This document shows, in pieces, positions 1 through 7,275 of a stretch of DNA of 26,655 bases; positions within the stretch are counted from its first letter, which is position 1, and the number at the start of each line of letters is the position of its first letter. Below the pieces are notes generated by a model that was given only the letters and a program-made list of their open reading frames with translations, was not told where the DNA came from and searched no databases. Made by a program: the position numbers and the translations under genes. Source of the stretch: Bacillota bacterium (lineage in GTDB: Bacteria; Bacillota; Clostridia; Lachnospirales; Lachnospiraceae); assembly GCA_023439125.1 (NCBI GenBank), contig JAEXOU010000025.1:1-26655 (forward strand), given 5' to 3'.

Positions 1-283
1 TTTGCTTTCGCAAAATTACTAAGTTTGCCTTAATTGTCATCTTTGATTCCGTTTACTGATTTAGGGTTGTTTCAAATCTTTCGATTCAAAACAGTTCTAT
101 TTGTTAGCCTCTTGTTTTGCAAGCAAAGCATTTACTAACTTGCCTAGTTTTTAAACTAGGAATTCTCAACGAATTTCAAGGTTGTTTCACTGTTCAGTTA
201 TCAATGTTCATAAGTATTCTACTGTATTTATTAAAATACTTTTTCGCTGTTCTCAGTGTGTTATCACCGCGTCAGCAAAAATG
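1..283 (-). other. Structured transcript leader, probably of an rRNA operon continuing left
   Basis: This stretch lies downstream of two minus-strand promoters and has no ORF. Read on the minus strand it contains short hairpins: TTTGC-GAAA-GCAAA at 1-14, AATC-GAAA-GATT near 78-89 (both with GAAA tetraloops), and CCTAGTTT/AAACTAGG at 143-160. It also carries a CTGAAC/GAACAT-type segment at 191-211 of the sort found in clostridial rRNA leaders and spacers. Structured leader plus tandem strong promoters is typical of an rrn operon. The rRNA genes themselves are not in the window, so the assignment is inference. Confidence 0.55.
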
Positions 284-312
284 ATTATAGCACTACATAG
301 CATTCATGTCAA
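284..312 (-). promoter_or_regulatory. Consensus sigma-A promoter (proximal, leftward)
   Basis: On the minus strand a perfect TTGACA (307-312) is followed by exactly 17 bases and a perfect TATAAT (284-289). The bases upstream of the -35 are A-rich (AAAATTATTGCAAAAAGG) and could act as an UP element. A full-consensus promoter of this kind is expected for a stable-RNA operon. Transcription would start near 277 and run out of the left edge. Confidence 0.85.
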
Positions 313-353
313 CACCTTTTTGCAATAATTTTGCTGCCATATTATGGATGTTT

Positions 354-381
354 ATTATAACCACAAGATATAGTAAATCAA
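354..381 (-). promoter_or_regulatory. Second sigma-A promoter (distal, leftward)
   Basis: The minus strand has TTGATT (376-381), a 16-base spacer and a perfect TATAAT (354-359), about 70 bases upstream of the consensus promoter. Tandem promoters at this spacing are typical of Firmicute rRNA operons. Confidence 0.6.
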
Positions 382-487
382 CGCTCTGTTAACACCAAAA
401 TGATTCCTATTTGAAGTAAAAGTGCTCACTGTCCTATAAGATAAAAAGTTAAAAGAAGGGCTATCGCACGAATAGCAATATGATTAA

Positions 488-593
488 AGAAGAAAGAGTG
501 ATGGTATGTTTTCGCTGTAGTACTATGTCACAAGCCCACACAATACATATGGACTTGTAAAGCACTCCGAAACATACCATCACTCTTCCTTCT
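488..593 (-). terminator. Long hairpin after the KDPG aldolase gene, likely terminator
   Basis: The arms 488-514 and 568-593 are near-perfect inverted repeats of about 26 bases. They share AGAGTGATGGTATGTTTTCG against its complement, with one or two mismatches. A small inner stem, ACAAG/CTTGT, sits in the 53-base loop. On the minus strand the second arm runs into the T-rich tract CTTTCTTCTTTAATC, so the structure can terminate transcripts of the aldolase gene ending at 657. Its minus-strand 3' half resembles the element at 5988-6119. A small separate hairpin (GCTAT/ATAGC, 460-476) lies just beyond it. Confidence 0.6.
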
Positions 594-656
594 CTTATTC
601 AATATTCAGCTATTAGATAGCCTCTTTATTATCTGACTATTTATATTGCTGATAAA

Positions 657-1619
657 TTACTTTTTCTGTAATAAATGAACTGCAAAACCACCAAGTTCAC
701 CCTTAAGATAAATAGCAACCATCTTTCCGTCTTTATATTTTGCTGTATCCATATCAAATTCAAAGCCTTGAAGTTCCATATGATAAATTGCACGCTCAAT
801 GTAATTCGTCTGAATAGCAATGTGTCCATGTACTCCTAAATAAGGTTGCTTCATAACTTCAATAGCTGTACCTGCAAATACGGAACTGCTACCTACATTC
901 TTAGTGAAACCAAAAAGCTTCTCAAACGAAGTAGCAACATCATCTGCTTCTTCTTCAGAAGAAGCATTAATTCCAACATGCTTTAATTCAAAGCCAAGCA
1001 TTGTATTGACTGCTTCTCTTGTTAATCTCTTAATCTCATCAAATTGGCCATTATTAATGAGTGTTTCACTAACCATCCAGCTACCACCACAAGCTAAGAT
1101 CTTAGGGAAATCAAGATATGAATTTATGTTCTTTGCATTGATGCCGCCTGTAGGCATGAATCTCATATTTACATATGGTGCAGCCATGGCTTTAATCTTT
1201 GCAATACCTCCAGACTGTTCTGCTGGGAAAAACTTAACAGCTTCTAATCCAAGTTCAATTGCTTGTTCAATGTCTGTTGGGCTTGATGTACCTGGTGTGA
1301 TTGGAATATTCTTCTCTTGGCAATATCTTACAATCTTAGGATTTAATCCAGGACTAACAATGAATTTACAACCAGCAGCAATCGCACGGTCAACCTGCTC
1401 TGTTGTTAAGACTGTACCTGCTCCAACAAACATGTCTGGGCATGCTTCCACCATCTTACGAATAGCTTCCTCTGCTGCATCTGTTCTGAATGTAACTTCT
1501 GCAACTGGAAGTCCTCCCTCACAGAGTGCTTTTGCTAAAGGTGCTGCATTGTTTGCATCATCAATCTTTACTACCGGAATAATACCTAATTTTTCAAAAC
1601 GTTGTAATACTTCGTTCAT
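657..1619 (-). CDS. eda: KDPG/KHG aldolase with C-terminal VOC-like domain
   Basis: Residues 1-210 form a class I 2-dehydro-3-deoxy-6-phosphogluconate / 4-hydroxy-2-oxoglutarate aldolase. Family members cleave KDPG to pyruvate and glyceraldehyde 3-phosphate in Entner-Doudoroff and uronate catabolism. Visible active-site residues are E41 and R45 (VAEVTFRT), T69 (GAGTV), the Schiff-base lysine K129 (VKFFPAE), the phosphate-binding PTGG (156-159) and GGSW (178-181). Residues 211-320 are an added module with a beta-alpha-beta pattern like VOC/glyoxalase proteins (KHVGI at 213-217, HGHIAI at 264-269). A plain Eda is about 210 residues, so this is a fusion. The ATG has AAAGGAG eight bases upstream. 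The gene is monocistronic with its own promoter and operator. The aldolase call is firm; the role of the second domain is unknown. Confidence 0.93.
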   Translation of the reverse strand: MNEVLQRFEKLGIIPVVKIDDANNAAPLAKALCEGGLPVAEVTFRTDAAEEAIRKMVEACPDMFVGAGTVLTTEQVDRAIAAGCKFIVSPGLNPKIVRYCQEKNIPITPGTSSPTDIEQAIELGLEAVKFFPAEQSGGIAKIKAMAAPYVNMRFMPTGGINAKNINSYLDFPKILACGGSWMVSETLINNGQFDEIKRLTREAVNTMLGFELKHVGINASSEEEADDVATSFEKLFGFTKNVGSSSVFAGTAIEVMKQPYLGVHGHIAIQTNYIERAIYHMELQGFEFDMDTAKYKDGKMVAIYLKGELGGFAVHLLQKK

Positions 1620-1725
1620 TTTATATGCTCCTTTACAATGTTATCATAATACAGCAATATGCAACTAGAACAACTGAATTGTTGTTGCTTAATCCATGTA
1701 TTGCGTAAACAGTCTTCTGATTGAG

Positions 1726-1739
1726 TGTAAGTGCTTACA
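1726..1739 (-). promoter_or_regulatory. cre/LacI-type operator at the aldolase start site
   Basis: The 14-mer TGTAAGTGCTTACA (plus strand) is a near-perfect dyad with six-base arms. It differs from the CcpA cre / LacI-family pattern TGWAANCGNTNWCA only in the central CG, which is CA on the minus strand. It overlaps the predicted transcription start near 1738. Binding there would block initiation, suggesting repression by CcpA or a local LacI-family sugar regulator. Confidence 0.6.
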
Positions 1740-1744
1740 TTATC

Positions 1745-1773
1745 AGTATACTGCATGACTTTATCAATTTCAA
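1745..1773 (-). promoter_or_regulatory. Sigma-A promoter of the aldolase gene
   Basis: The minus strand shows TTGAAA (1768-1773), a 17-base spacer and TATACT (1745-1750), each one or two bases from consensus. The predicted start near 1738 gives a 5' leader of about 120 bases before the ATG at 1619. Confidence 0.7.
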
Positions 1774-1827
1774 GAGAATAATAACAAATCAAGGAAAAGA
1801 ACGTTTTACAACTTTTTATGGGTTTTA

Positions 1828-2523
1828 TCACAATAGAGTCTTAGATAAATTAACTGTAAAGTTCAATATAAAATTGTTATTATATAAAATGCTTAGAAAA
1901 ACACTTTCATTAATCATTTCAAAGCAATACTTACCGAAATCAGTTCCACTAAATATCGTTAATGCGATGCAAAGCAACCATGTCGTCATTAATCCTCTTG
2001 CAAAACCAGCAATCAATCCAGTTAGTTTATTAATCTGATGCAATACTGGTAATTTACTAATGATATCAAGAACTTTGCACAAGATACGTAAAGCTATGAG
2101 TAATATTAAGAATGTAATAATAAAGCATAATGCATTAATAATGATACACGCTAGGGAATGACTTAAATATCCTGTAAAATTCGTCACGTTTAATGCATCA
2201 TATGCTTTCGAATTATTCGTATCAATCAACGTATCTTTTATCGATTTGGGTATTGGTAACTTTTCTATTTGTTCCACTTGCGTTGCTACTGCACTATCCA
2301 CCTCATCTAGCTTTAGCACTTTTTCTACTTTTTCTGAAAAATAAGTAACAACCGCTTCCTTTTCTTGAAGCGCTTTACTTATATGTGGACTAATCAAAAG
2401 TGTTAAAATTAACGCAATAATCATAGAACAGATTGAAAATATAGTTTTTATAAAACCAGACTTATATCCTAAAAATGTATATAAAACTAAGATACCAATA
2501 ACAATTAATGATAATATATTCAT
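1828..2523 (-). CDS. CvpA-family membrane protein
   Basis: This 231-residue protein has the CvpA-family layout. An N-terminal membrane segment is followed by the family turn YKSGFIKT (20-27) and a second hydrophobic helix. A charged extracytoplasmic stretch (about 50-115) comes next, then two hydrophobic segments around the signature LPVLHQINKLTGLIAG. CvpA proteins are needed for colicin V production in E. coli and are linked to envelope functions elsewhere; no exact activity is established. The central segment (about 55-110) is longer than in short CvpA proteins. The ATG lies one base after the upstream DUF5711 stop, with AGGAGG six bases before it, so the two are translationally coupled. 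It is the last gene of a three-gene cluster. I see no clear terminator after it. Confidence 0.75.
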   Translation of the reverse strand: MNILSLIVIGILVLYTFLGYKSGFIKTIFSICSMIIALILTLLISPHISKALQEKEAVVTYFSEKVEKVLKLDEVDSAVATQVEQIEKLPIPKSIKDTLIDTNNSKAYDALNVTNFTGYLSHSLACIIINALCFIITFLILLIALRILCKVLDIISKLPVLHQINKLTGLIAGFARGLMTTWLLCIALTIFSGTDFGKYCFEMINESVFLSILYNNNFILNFTVNLSKTLL

Positions 2524-2524
2524 A

Positions 2525-3709
2525 TTACTCCTCCTTCGTCTCTACCATCTCTAACGTATCTATTCCAATATCGGTAACTGTAAAAAACTCTTTTGAATTA
2601 CTCCCTTTCATAAGAGATTTAACAGCAATTGAGAATGTATCATCAAATACTACTTTTCCTTTTAGATTCATCACCTCACATGCTAGGTCGTTATAAAATA
2701 TAATATAATCCTCACCAGCTACTATACTGCTATAGTTAAAAGAAATATTACTACTCATAATTTTATTTCCATCTACATTATACAGATAAATTTGATTTGA
2801 TTTTTCTCCAGTTTCTGATTCTAATACTACACCTATGTAGGTATCTGTATAAAAAATATCTAGAATTTTTTGACTATATGTTTCTTTTAATGTTTCACTA
2901 GGTGTTTCCTTCATAGAATACAGATATAATCCATCTTCTAGAAAAATTGCAACCACATCCTTTGTTATAAACTCTATCTTCGGAACAAATGATGTAAATG
3001 ACCAATTACCTACTACTTGATCAATGTAATTTTTTCCTACATCACCAAAATTACGAAATGTAACTTGGCTTGTTATTGTATCATTTTCGATTTTGATATA
3101 GGATGTTACTAACTTGGTCCCATCATCGGATAAAGCCATAGCAATTGGAAAACCGTCTGTTGTTGCTAACGTTTTTATCGATAGTAAAGGTTGCGCACTT
3201 TCCATACTATAAACATTAATATAATCTTCTGTTCCGTTATTCATTAGGATAGAAGTAACCCCTTGTGTAGCAACCTTTACCTCCACAATTGAATATAACG
3301 TCTCAATCGTATTGCTCACACCTGAGCCATTAATGATATATGCAGTTTTTCCTCCCATATCTGCAATGACAGCAAAGTTGTCTCTCACATCCACAATCGG
3401 ATTTTTCATATTATATGAAACATTCCATACTTGCTTTCCATCAGCTGATATTGTCTCTGCACCATCACGCGTTGCTCTCAATATACCATTCTTGTACTGA
3501 ACTAATTTACTTGTGCCAGTATTCATTAGTTCTATTGAATTCTTTACTCTAAATGCATTATAGCTCTTTGTGTTCATTCTAAATAAAGCTATTCCGACTA
3601 AAAGTAGCAAAAAAAGAATTACTATAACAACTGTTATGTATTTCAGTTTTCTTCGTCTACTTTTATTAATTTCATCAATTCTTAAGTTTCCTCGTTTTAA
3701 TCGTTTCAT
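2525..3709 (-). CDS. DUF5711 membrane-anchored protein
   Basis: The protein has a basic cytoplasmic N-terminus, one membrane helix (ITVVIVILFLLLLVGIAL) and a large extracytoplasmic region of about 340 residues. That region is made of short beta-strand repeats, such as SADGKQVW, LSDDGTKLV and LYNVDGNKI, and looks like a beta-propeller. It matches the DUF5711 family of Clostridia; the function is unknown. The open frame extends up to a TTG at 3760, but that codon has no Shine-Dalgarno. The ATG at 3709 is preceded by GAGGA with short spacing, so I use it (394 aa). The gene sits between LysM and CvpA genes and is coupled to the latter, which suggests an envelope role. Confidence 0.75.
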   Translation of the reverse strand: MKRLKRGNLRIDEINKSRRRKLKYITVVIVILFLLLLVGIALFRMNTKSYNAFRVKNSIELMNTGTSKLVQYKNGILRATRDGAETISADGKQVWNVSYNMKNPIVDVRDNFAVIADMGGKTAYIINGSGVSNTIETLYSIVEVKVATQGVTSILMNNGTEDYINVYSMESAQPLLSIKTLATTDGFPIAMALSDDGTKLVTSYIKIENDTITSQVTFRNFGDVGKNYIDQVVGNWSFTSFVPKIEFITKDVVAIFLEDGLYLYSMKETPSETLKETYSQKILDIFYTDTYIGVVLESETGEKSNQIYLYNVDGNKIMSSNISFNYSSIVAGEDYIIFYNDLACEVMNLKGKVVFDDTFSIAVKSLMKGSNSKEFFTVTDIGIDTLEMVETKEE

Positions 3710-3787
3710 AGTATCCTCATACTTGTTTTGTGATTCAATATTTCTTTTCCAATTATACAATATTTTAGCATAAATAACACTATCTTT

Positions 3788-5026
3788 TTATTCTGCTTTT
3801 TTAGGAATGAGCAAAGTCTGGCCGACGTAGATAATATCCTCATCTACAAGCTGATTTAAATCCTTTACAGTGCCGATAATTCCATAGCTTCCACATTCAT
3901 TTAAGCAAATCGAGGCCAATGTATCACCAGCTTTAACCGTATACTCAACTAAAGTTGATGGATCTATTTGAGCAACTGGTTGAGTCATATCTTCTGGTGC
4001 CGTTGTCGGAGTCAATGGTATTGATGTTGGCACACTAGCAACTGATGTTGGTGTTGGTTCTAATGTAGCAAGTGGTGTTGGACTTAGCAAAATATTCTCT
4101 TTATCCTGATTATTTTTTGATTCTGAAGCAATCTTATTTTGATCAGATTGGGATGTTACCTCCTGACTGTCATCTTCCTCAACATCCTGAGTCTTATCAA
4201 AAATATTATTCTTCATTACTTGTAAGTCTCCCTCTAACTCCTCCATTCTCTGATTATTATTATATATTGTCACTCCAACGATTAATGCAACTACAAGCAT
4301 TAGTGTACCAGCTGCATATCCTAACCGCAATAACAGTTTCTGTTCCTTCTCAGGACTAGCCAAAGACTTCTTTTCCGTTAAAATCGTACGTACTGCTCGC
4401 ATTGCGCGATCTGAAGTCTCTTCCTCCCTCTTAATTTTTTTATGATCTACCATGTAGTTTTGCATCTCTTCATTCTTTTCGTAATAGATATAATATCCAG
4501 TCTGCAAAACCATGGATACTCCATCAAACAAATAGAAATTATTCTCCTTCTCAATTACATCATAAGTAAATAGCACTTTATCTCTACCTGCGAAATTATT
4601 AATATGTATCTGCTGTAGTGGAGATAAATCCTCACTCTCAAAGCCTGTCCCACCATAATACCATCCCACAATCTCTGCATCTGGGAAATACTCTTTTATC
4701 TTTTCATAAATATCCGTCCATACACCCTCTGTAAAAATATTCTCCTGTTCATTATCCTCAACATCTACCTTAATCGCACCATATAAAAAAACATTTCTCT
4801 CTTGATCCGTGTTTCTATACTCTCCAACTAACACTGCAATGCAATGACTAGTGTAATCTCCTTCCACTAACTGTTTCGTATATGTTTTAACATAATCCTC
4901 TACATAGATTCTTAATCCGTCTCCGATTTTTCCAATCTGTCGAACATTCTTTGGCGTTTTTACTTTTGAGTTCACTTTCTCTGAATCAGTACTAATGTTG
5001 TCATGATAATCTGACCTATCTGCCAT
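3788..5026 (-). CDS. LysM protein with degenerate JAMM/MPN-like cytoplasmic domain
   Basis: The order of parts in this 412-residue protein is as follows. A charged tail (1-35) leads into an alpha/beta domain (about 38-170) resembling the MPN/JAMM fold, then a basic linker, one membrane helix (234-256), a short coiled region, a Pro/Thr-rich spacer (313-352) and a C-terminal LysM domain (361-407, YTVKAGDTLASI to VGQTLLIP). LysM binds peptidoglycan, so the C-terminus should face the wall and the MPN-like part the cytoplasm. In JAMM metalloproteases the key stretch reads GWYHSHPGF; here it is GWYYGGTGF (121-129), lacking both zinc histidines, so the domain should be catalytically dead. The MPN call is my own pattern match; LysM and topology are firm. 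The ATG follows GGAGG at ten bases. The gene leads the LysM-DUF5711-CvpA cluster. Confidence 0.8.
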   Translation of the reverse strand: MADRSDYHDNISTDSEKVNSKVKTPKNVRQIGKIGDGLRIYVEDYVKTYTKQLVEGDYTSHCIAVLVGEYRNTDQERNVFLYGAIKVDVEDNEQENIFTEGVWTDIYEKIKEYFPDAEIVGWYYGGTGFESEDLSPLQQIHINNFAGRDKVLFTYDVIEKENNFYLFDGVSMVLQTGYYIYYEKNEEMQNYMVDHKKIKREEETSDRAMRAVRTILTEKKSLASPEKEQKLLLRLGYAAGTLMLVVALIVGVTIYNNNQRMEELEGDLQVMKNNIFDKTQDVEEDDSQEVTSQSDQNKIASESKNNQDKENILLSPTPLATLEPTPTSVASVPTSIPLTPTTAPEDMTQPVAQIDPSTLVEYTVKAGDTLASICLNECGSYGIIGTVKDLNQLVDEDIIYVGQTLLIPKKAE

Positions 5027-5350
5027 AATGCCTGTCCCTCCATAATAAGATAGCTTAACAGTTATTAATCTATTAAAGAGATGGTATCACAAGCACTCTG
5101 CTATTTTTGTCACTTTTTATTAAGGTTATATTTCAACTTATCGTTCCTTTTCTAGTACATTCCCTACTCAGCTAGTCCATTCACTAATTTTCCACCTTTT
5201 TTTAAGAATAACCTGCTACTTAAGTCGAATTTGCAGTATTTATCACACACGATTTCATGTCTATCTTCGTATAGGTCGGAAATAATCTTTATAGAGACAA
5301 CCTTTTTTCTTTCACAGAAATAAGACTAAATTGAAAGGTGGATTTTCCCC
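5027..5350. other. Divergent intergenic region between LysM gene and yyaC
   Basis: These 324 bases separate the minus-strand LysM gene from plus-strand yyaC and must hold both promoters. I found no convincing sigma-A promoter in either direction and no clear dyad. The plus strand has AAAGGTGG (5334-5341), nine bases before the yyaC ATG. Expression of yyaC homologues by forespore sigma factors is known in Bacillus, but I could not place such a promoter with confidence. Confidence 0.5.
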
Positions 5351-5914
5351 ATGAAACAATATATGGAGAAGAATAGAAAAATATTTTACTTTGATTCAAA
5401 AGAATATCATGCTCCATTCGATTTTGGTAATACATTGGTAAATATGCTTGAAACTAACGATTATAAGAAGAGAAATCTTGTTTTTTTATGTATCGGCTCT
5501 GATCGTGCTACAGGAGATTGTCTAGGACCACTCCTTGGTTATAAACTTTCTTCATTTAATCGTCATCAGTATACTGTTTACGGTACTCTTGATGAGCCTG
5601 TACATGCAAAAAATCTTAAAGATACTATGGATAAGATATATGCAGAAAATACGAATCCACTAATTATTGCAATTGATGCATCCCTAGGGAAAGCTTCTCA
5701 TGTTGGATATTTTACTCTTGGTGAAGGTCCATTAAAGCCGGGTGCCGGTGTGGACAAGGACCTACCATATGTAGGCGATCTATTCATTACTGGAATTGTT
5801 AATTTATCTGGGTTGTTCGATCAGATGCTTTTGCAAACCACTCGACTCAATACTGTTATGACTCTTGTCGACCATATCTATAAAGGTATCAATCACTGCC
5901 TTATCAAACTATAA
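5351..5914 (+). CDS. yyaC: YyaC / DUF1256 spore protein, GPR-like fold
   Basis: This 187-residue protein belongs to the YyaC/DUF1256 family, sporulation proteins related in fold to the spore germination protease GPR. Conserved blocks are IGSDRATGDCLGP (48-60), GTLDEPVHA (78-86), IDASLG (108-113) and LKPGAGV (128-134). The aspartates D51, D56 and D109 sit where GPR-type acid proteases keep their catalytic and structural acids. The usual length is 180-210 residues, so it is complete. It is the only plus-strand gene here and faces the convergent coiled-coil gene, with terminators between. Its presence implies an endospore former. Precise substrate and function are not established for the family. 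Confidence 0.85.
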   Translation: MKQYMEKNRKIFYFDSKEYHAPFDFGNTLVNMLETNDYKKRNLVFLCIGSDRATGDCLGPLLGYKLSSFNRHQYTVYGTLDEPVHAKNLKDTMDKIYAENTNPLIIAIDASLGKASHVGYFTLGEGPLKPGAGVDKDLPYVGDLFITGIVNLSGLFDQMLLQTTRLNTVMTLVDHIYKGINHCLIKL

Positions 5915-5931
5915 ACTAAGGTTAACAAAAG

Positions 5932-5965
5932 GGGTTTTTGCATAATGCAACTACCCTGTTTGTTT
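5932..5965 (+). terminator. Probable terminator of yyaC
   Basis: GGGT (5932-5935) and TTGCA (5938-5942) pair with TGCAA (5946-5950) and ACCC (5953-5956) around a three-base loop. The T-rich tail TGTTTGTTT follows. It begins 18 bases after the yyaC stop. Confidence 0.5.
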
Positions 5966-6056
5966 GCTAGGCGTTTGTGATTTTTGCTATGAAGAAGAAA
6001 GAGTGAACATGTATATTTTCTACGGCGCGCTACGCTTACAAACCCACCATAATGAA

Positions 6057-6119
6057 AAGGCATCTTAGAATACTATGTCACGCATAGAAAGCGTGGTTCA
6101 TAATACTGTAAGATGCCTT
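6057..6119 (-). terminator. Long hairpin terminator after the coiled-coil gene
   Basis: AAGGCATCTTA (6057-6067) pairs perfectly with TAAGATGCCTT (6109-6119). An imperfectly paired middle and a CACGC/GCGTG stem with a seven-base loop (6079-6095) complete a nearly continuous hairpin of 63 bases. On the minus strand the hairpin runs straight into TTTTCATT, fitting termination of the gene that ends at 6123. It may also insulate convergent yyaC. Confidence 0.7.
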
Positions 6120-6122
6120 ATT

Positions 6123-7256
6123 CTATAGACTATTTCCAATACTATTCTTTTGTGTCTCAGCTGCCATTGGTTCCTTACACATTGCTAGAGCTTGAGCAAT
6201 CGTAGTTGCTTTTCCCGAATTAACTAATTCTATCATCGTATCAATTTTTGAAATAACCATCATATCTTTACCAATAAAAGATTCATACCTATTCGCAATT
6301 TCGATGGAAAAGAGTTTTACTTTTTCTTCTGCTTGCTTTAGTTCTACACTAATTTGTTCGTGTTCAGTTTTTAGCTGATCCAAATCCGGGCGATTCTGTT
6401 CACGTATCTCACTTTCAATCAATTTACCCGTCTTAGTTTCAAACTCTACAATTGCTTCTTTCTTTTCCTCTGAAATCGCCTTTAACTCTGAGTCCAATTC
6501 TTGCAATTCATTATTAAAATCTTCTAGACTATAAGTACTTTCATCTTTATCTTTTCTAATATCTTTTTCGATTGCATGTATACGTTTTTGATTTTTCGCT
6601 TGTTTTGCACGTATTGCTCGAATATCAATTACTGCGTCAGAATGCTTTTCTTTTGTTTTAGAGTTAATCCACAAGTATAGACCACCAAAGAGAATCACTG
6701 TTATAATGTAATCGATCACTAATAAAAATGTTTCTTGAGGAAGGAAGAGTTTATAAACACCATACGGAATTACGAATAATATAACTATCATTGTTATTAC
6801 AATTGTTGTTAGATCCTTAAGACATCGTGGCATAAATAATGCATGATAGTAAGAATTATTCAATATTCTTGGAATATGATTTTTCTCATATACTGATCTT
6901 AACTCTTCTTTCAGCCTGATTTTCTCGGCATTTAAATCCGAAGTCTCTTCTTTGATTCGTTCGGATACTTGAGCCATTTTTTCTTTGTCTCTTTTTGCTT
7001 TTGCTTTCTTTATACGGCTCTTAACTTTATCCATTTGTTCATCGTAAGAGTCTTCGACTTCTGATTTTCGCTTTTTTACAGTTTGTACAATTTCTTCTGT
7101 AACTGCTTTTTCTTTTACATAAATCTGCTTTTCTAATTGATCTTGCTTTGCCGCTAATATTTGGCTCTGTTCTCTATATCCCTCGAGTTCTAACAAGTTT
7201 TCTTTCATTGTATAAAGTGCATCAATTCCCCCAGTTAATACATTCTCCTGATCCAT
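6123..7256 (-). CDS. Coiled-coil protein with two central membrane segments, unknown
   Basis: I do not recognise a named family. The protein (377 aa) has a long charged coiled coil (about 15-120), a membrane hairpin at about 149-171 and 177-198 (TTIVITMIVILFVIPYGVY, LLVIDYIITVILFGGLYLW), and a second coiled coil (about 205-320). The C-terminal tail (about 335-362) resembles a small helical motif (IDTMIELVNSGKATTIAQAL). Both coiled-coil ends should lie on the same side of the membrane, probably the cytoplasm. The open frame reaches into recR, but ATG 7256 has a perfect AGAGGAGG five bases upstream, so I start there. It lies 19 bases after the recR stop, hence probably cotranscribed. A role in envelope or chromosome organisation is possible but unproven. 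Confidence 0.8.
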   Translation of the reverse strand: MDQENVLTGGIDALYTMKENLLELEGYREQSQILAAKQDQLEKQIYVKEKAVTEEIVQTVKKRKSEVEDSYDEQMDKVKSRIKKAKAKRDKEKMAQVSERIKEETSDLNAEKIRLKEELRSVYEKNHIPRILNNSYYHALFMPRCLKDLTTIVITMIVILFVIPYGVYKLFLPQETFLLVIDYIITVILFGGLYLWINSKTKEKHSDAVIDIRAIRAKQAKNQKRIHAIEKDIRKDKDESTYSLEDFNNELQELDSELKAISEEKKEAIVEFETKTGKLIESEIREQNRPDLDQLKTEHEQISVELKQAEEKVKLFSIEIANRYESFIGKDMMVISKIDTMIELVNSGKATTIAQALAMCKEPMAAETQKNSIGNSL

Positions 7257-7275
7257 AATAACCTCCTCTTGTAAA

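Noticed and set aside
904..1668. 254-residue plus-strand open frame opposite the KDPG aldolase
   Set aside because: It is the antisense shadow of a well-recognised gene, has no ribosome binding site, and its composition is that of reversed codons.
1616..1831. 71-residue minus-strand frame between cvpA-like gene and aldolase
   Set aside because: It spans the aldolase promoter, operator and leader, has no good ribosome binding site, and encodes no recognisable pattern.
4072..4359. 95-residue plus-strand frame inside the LysM gene
   Set aside because: It is antisense to the Pro/Thr-rich linker and membrane helix, with no ribosome binding site.
5230..5300. Forespore sigma F/G promoter for yyaC (GTATA and CATGTCTA-like words)
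   Set aside because: The words occur but not with correct spacing for either sigma factor; the match is no better than chance in A/T-rich DNA.
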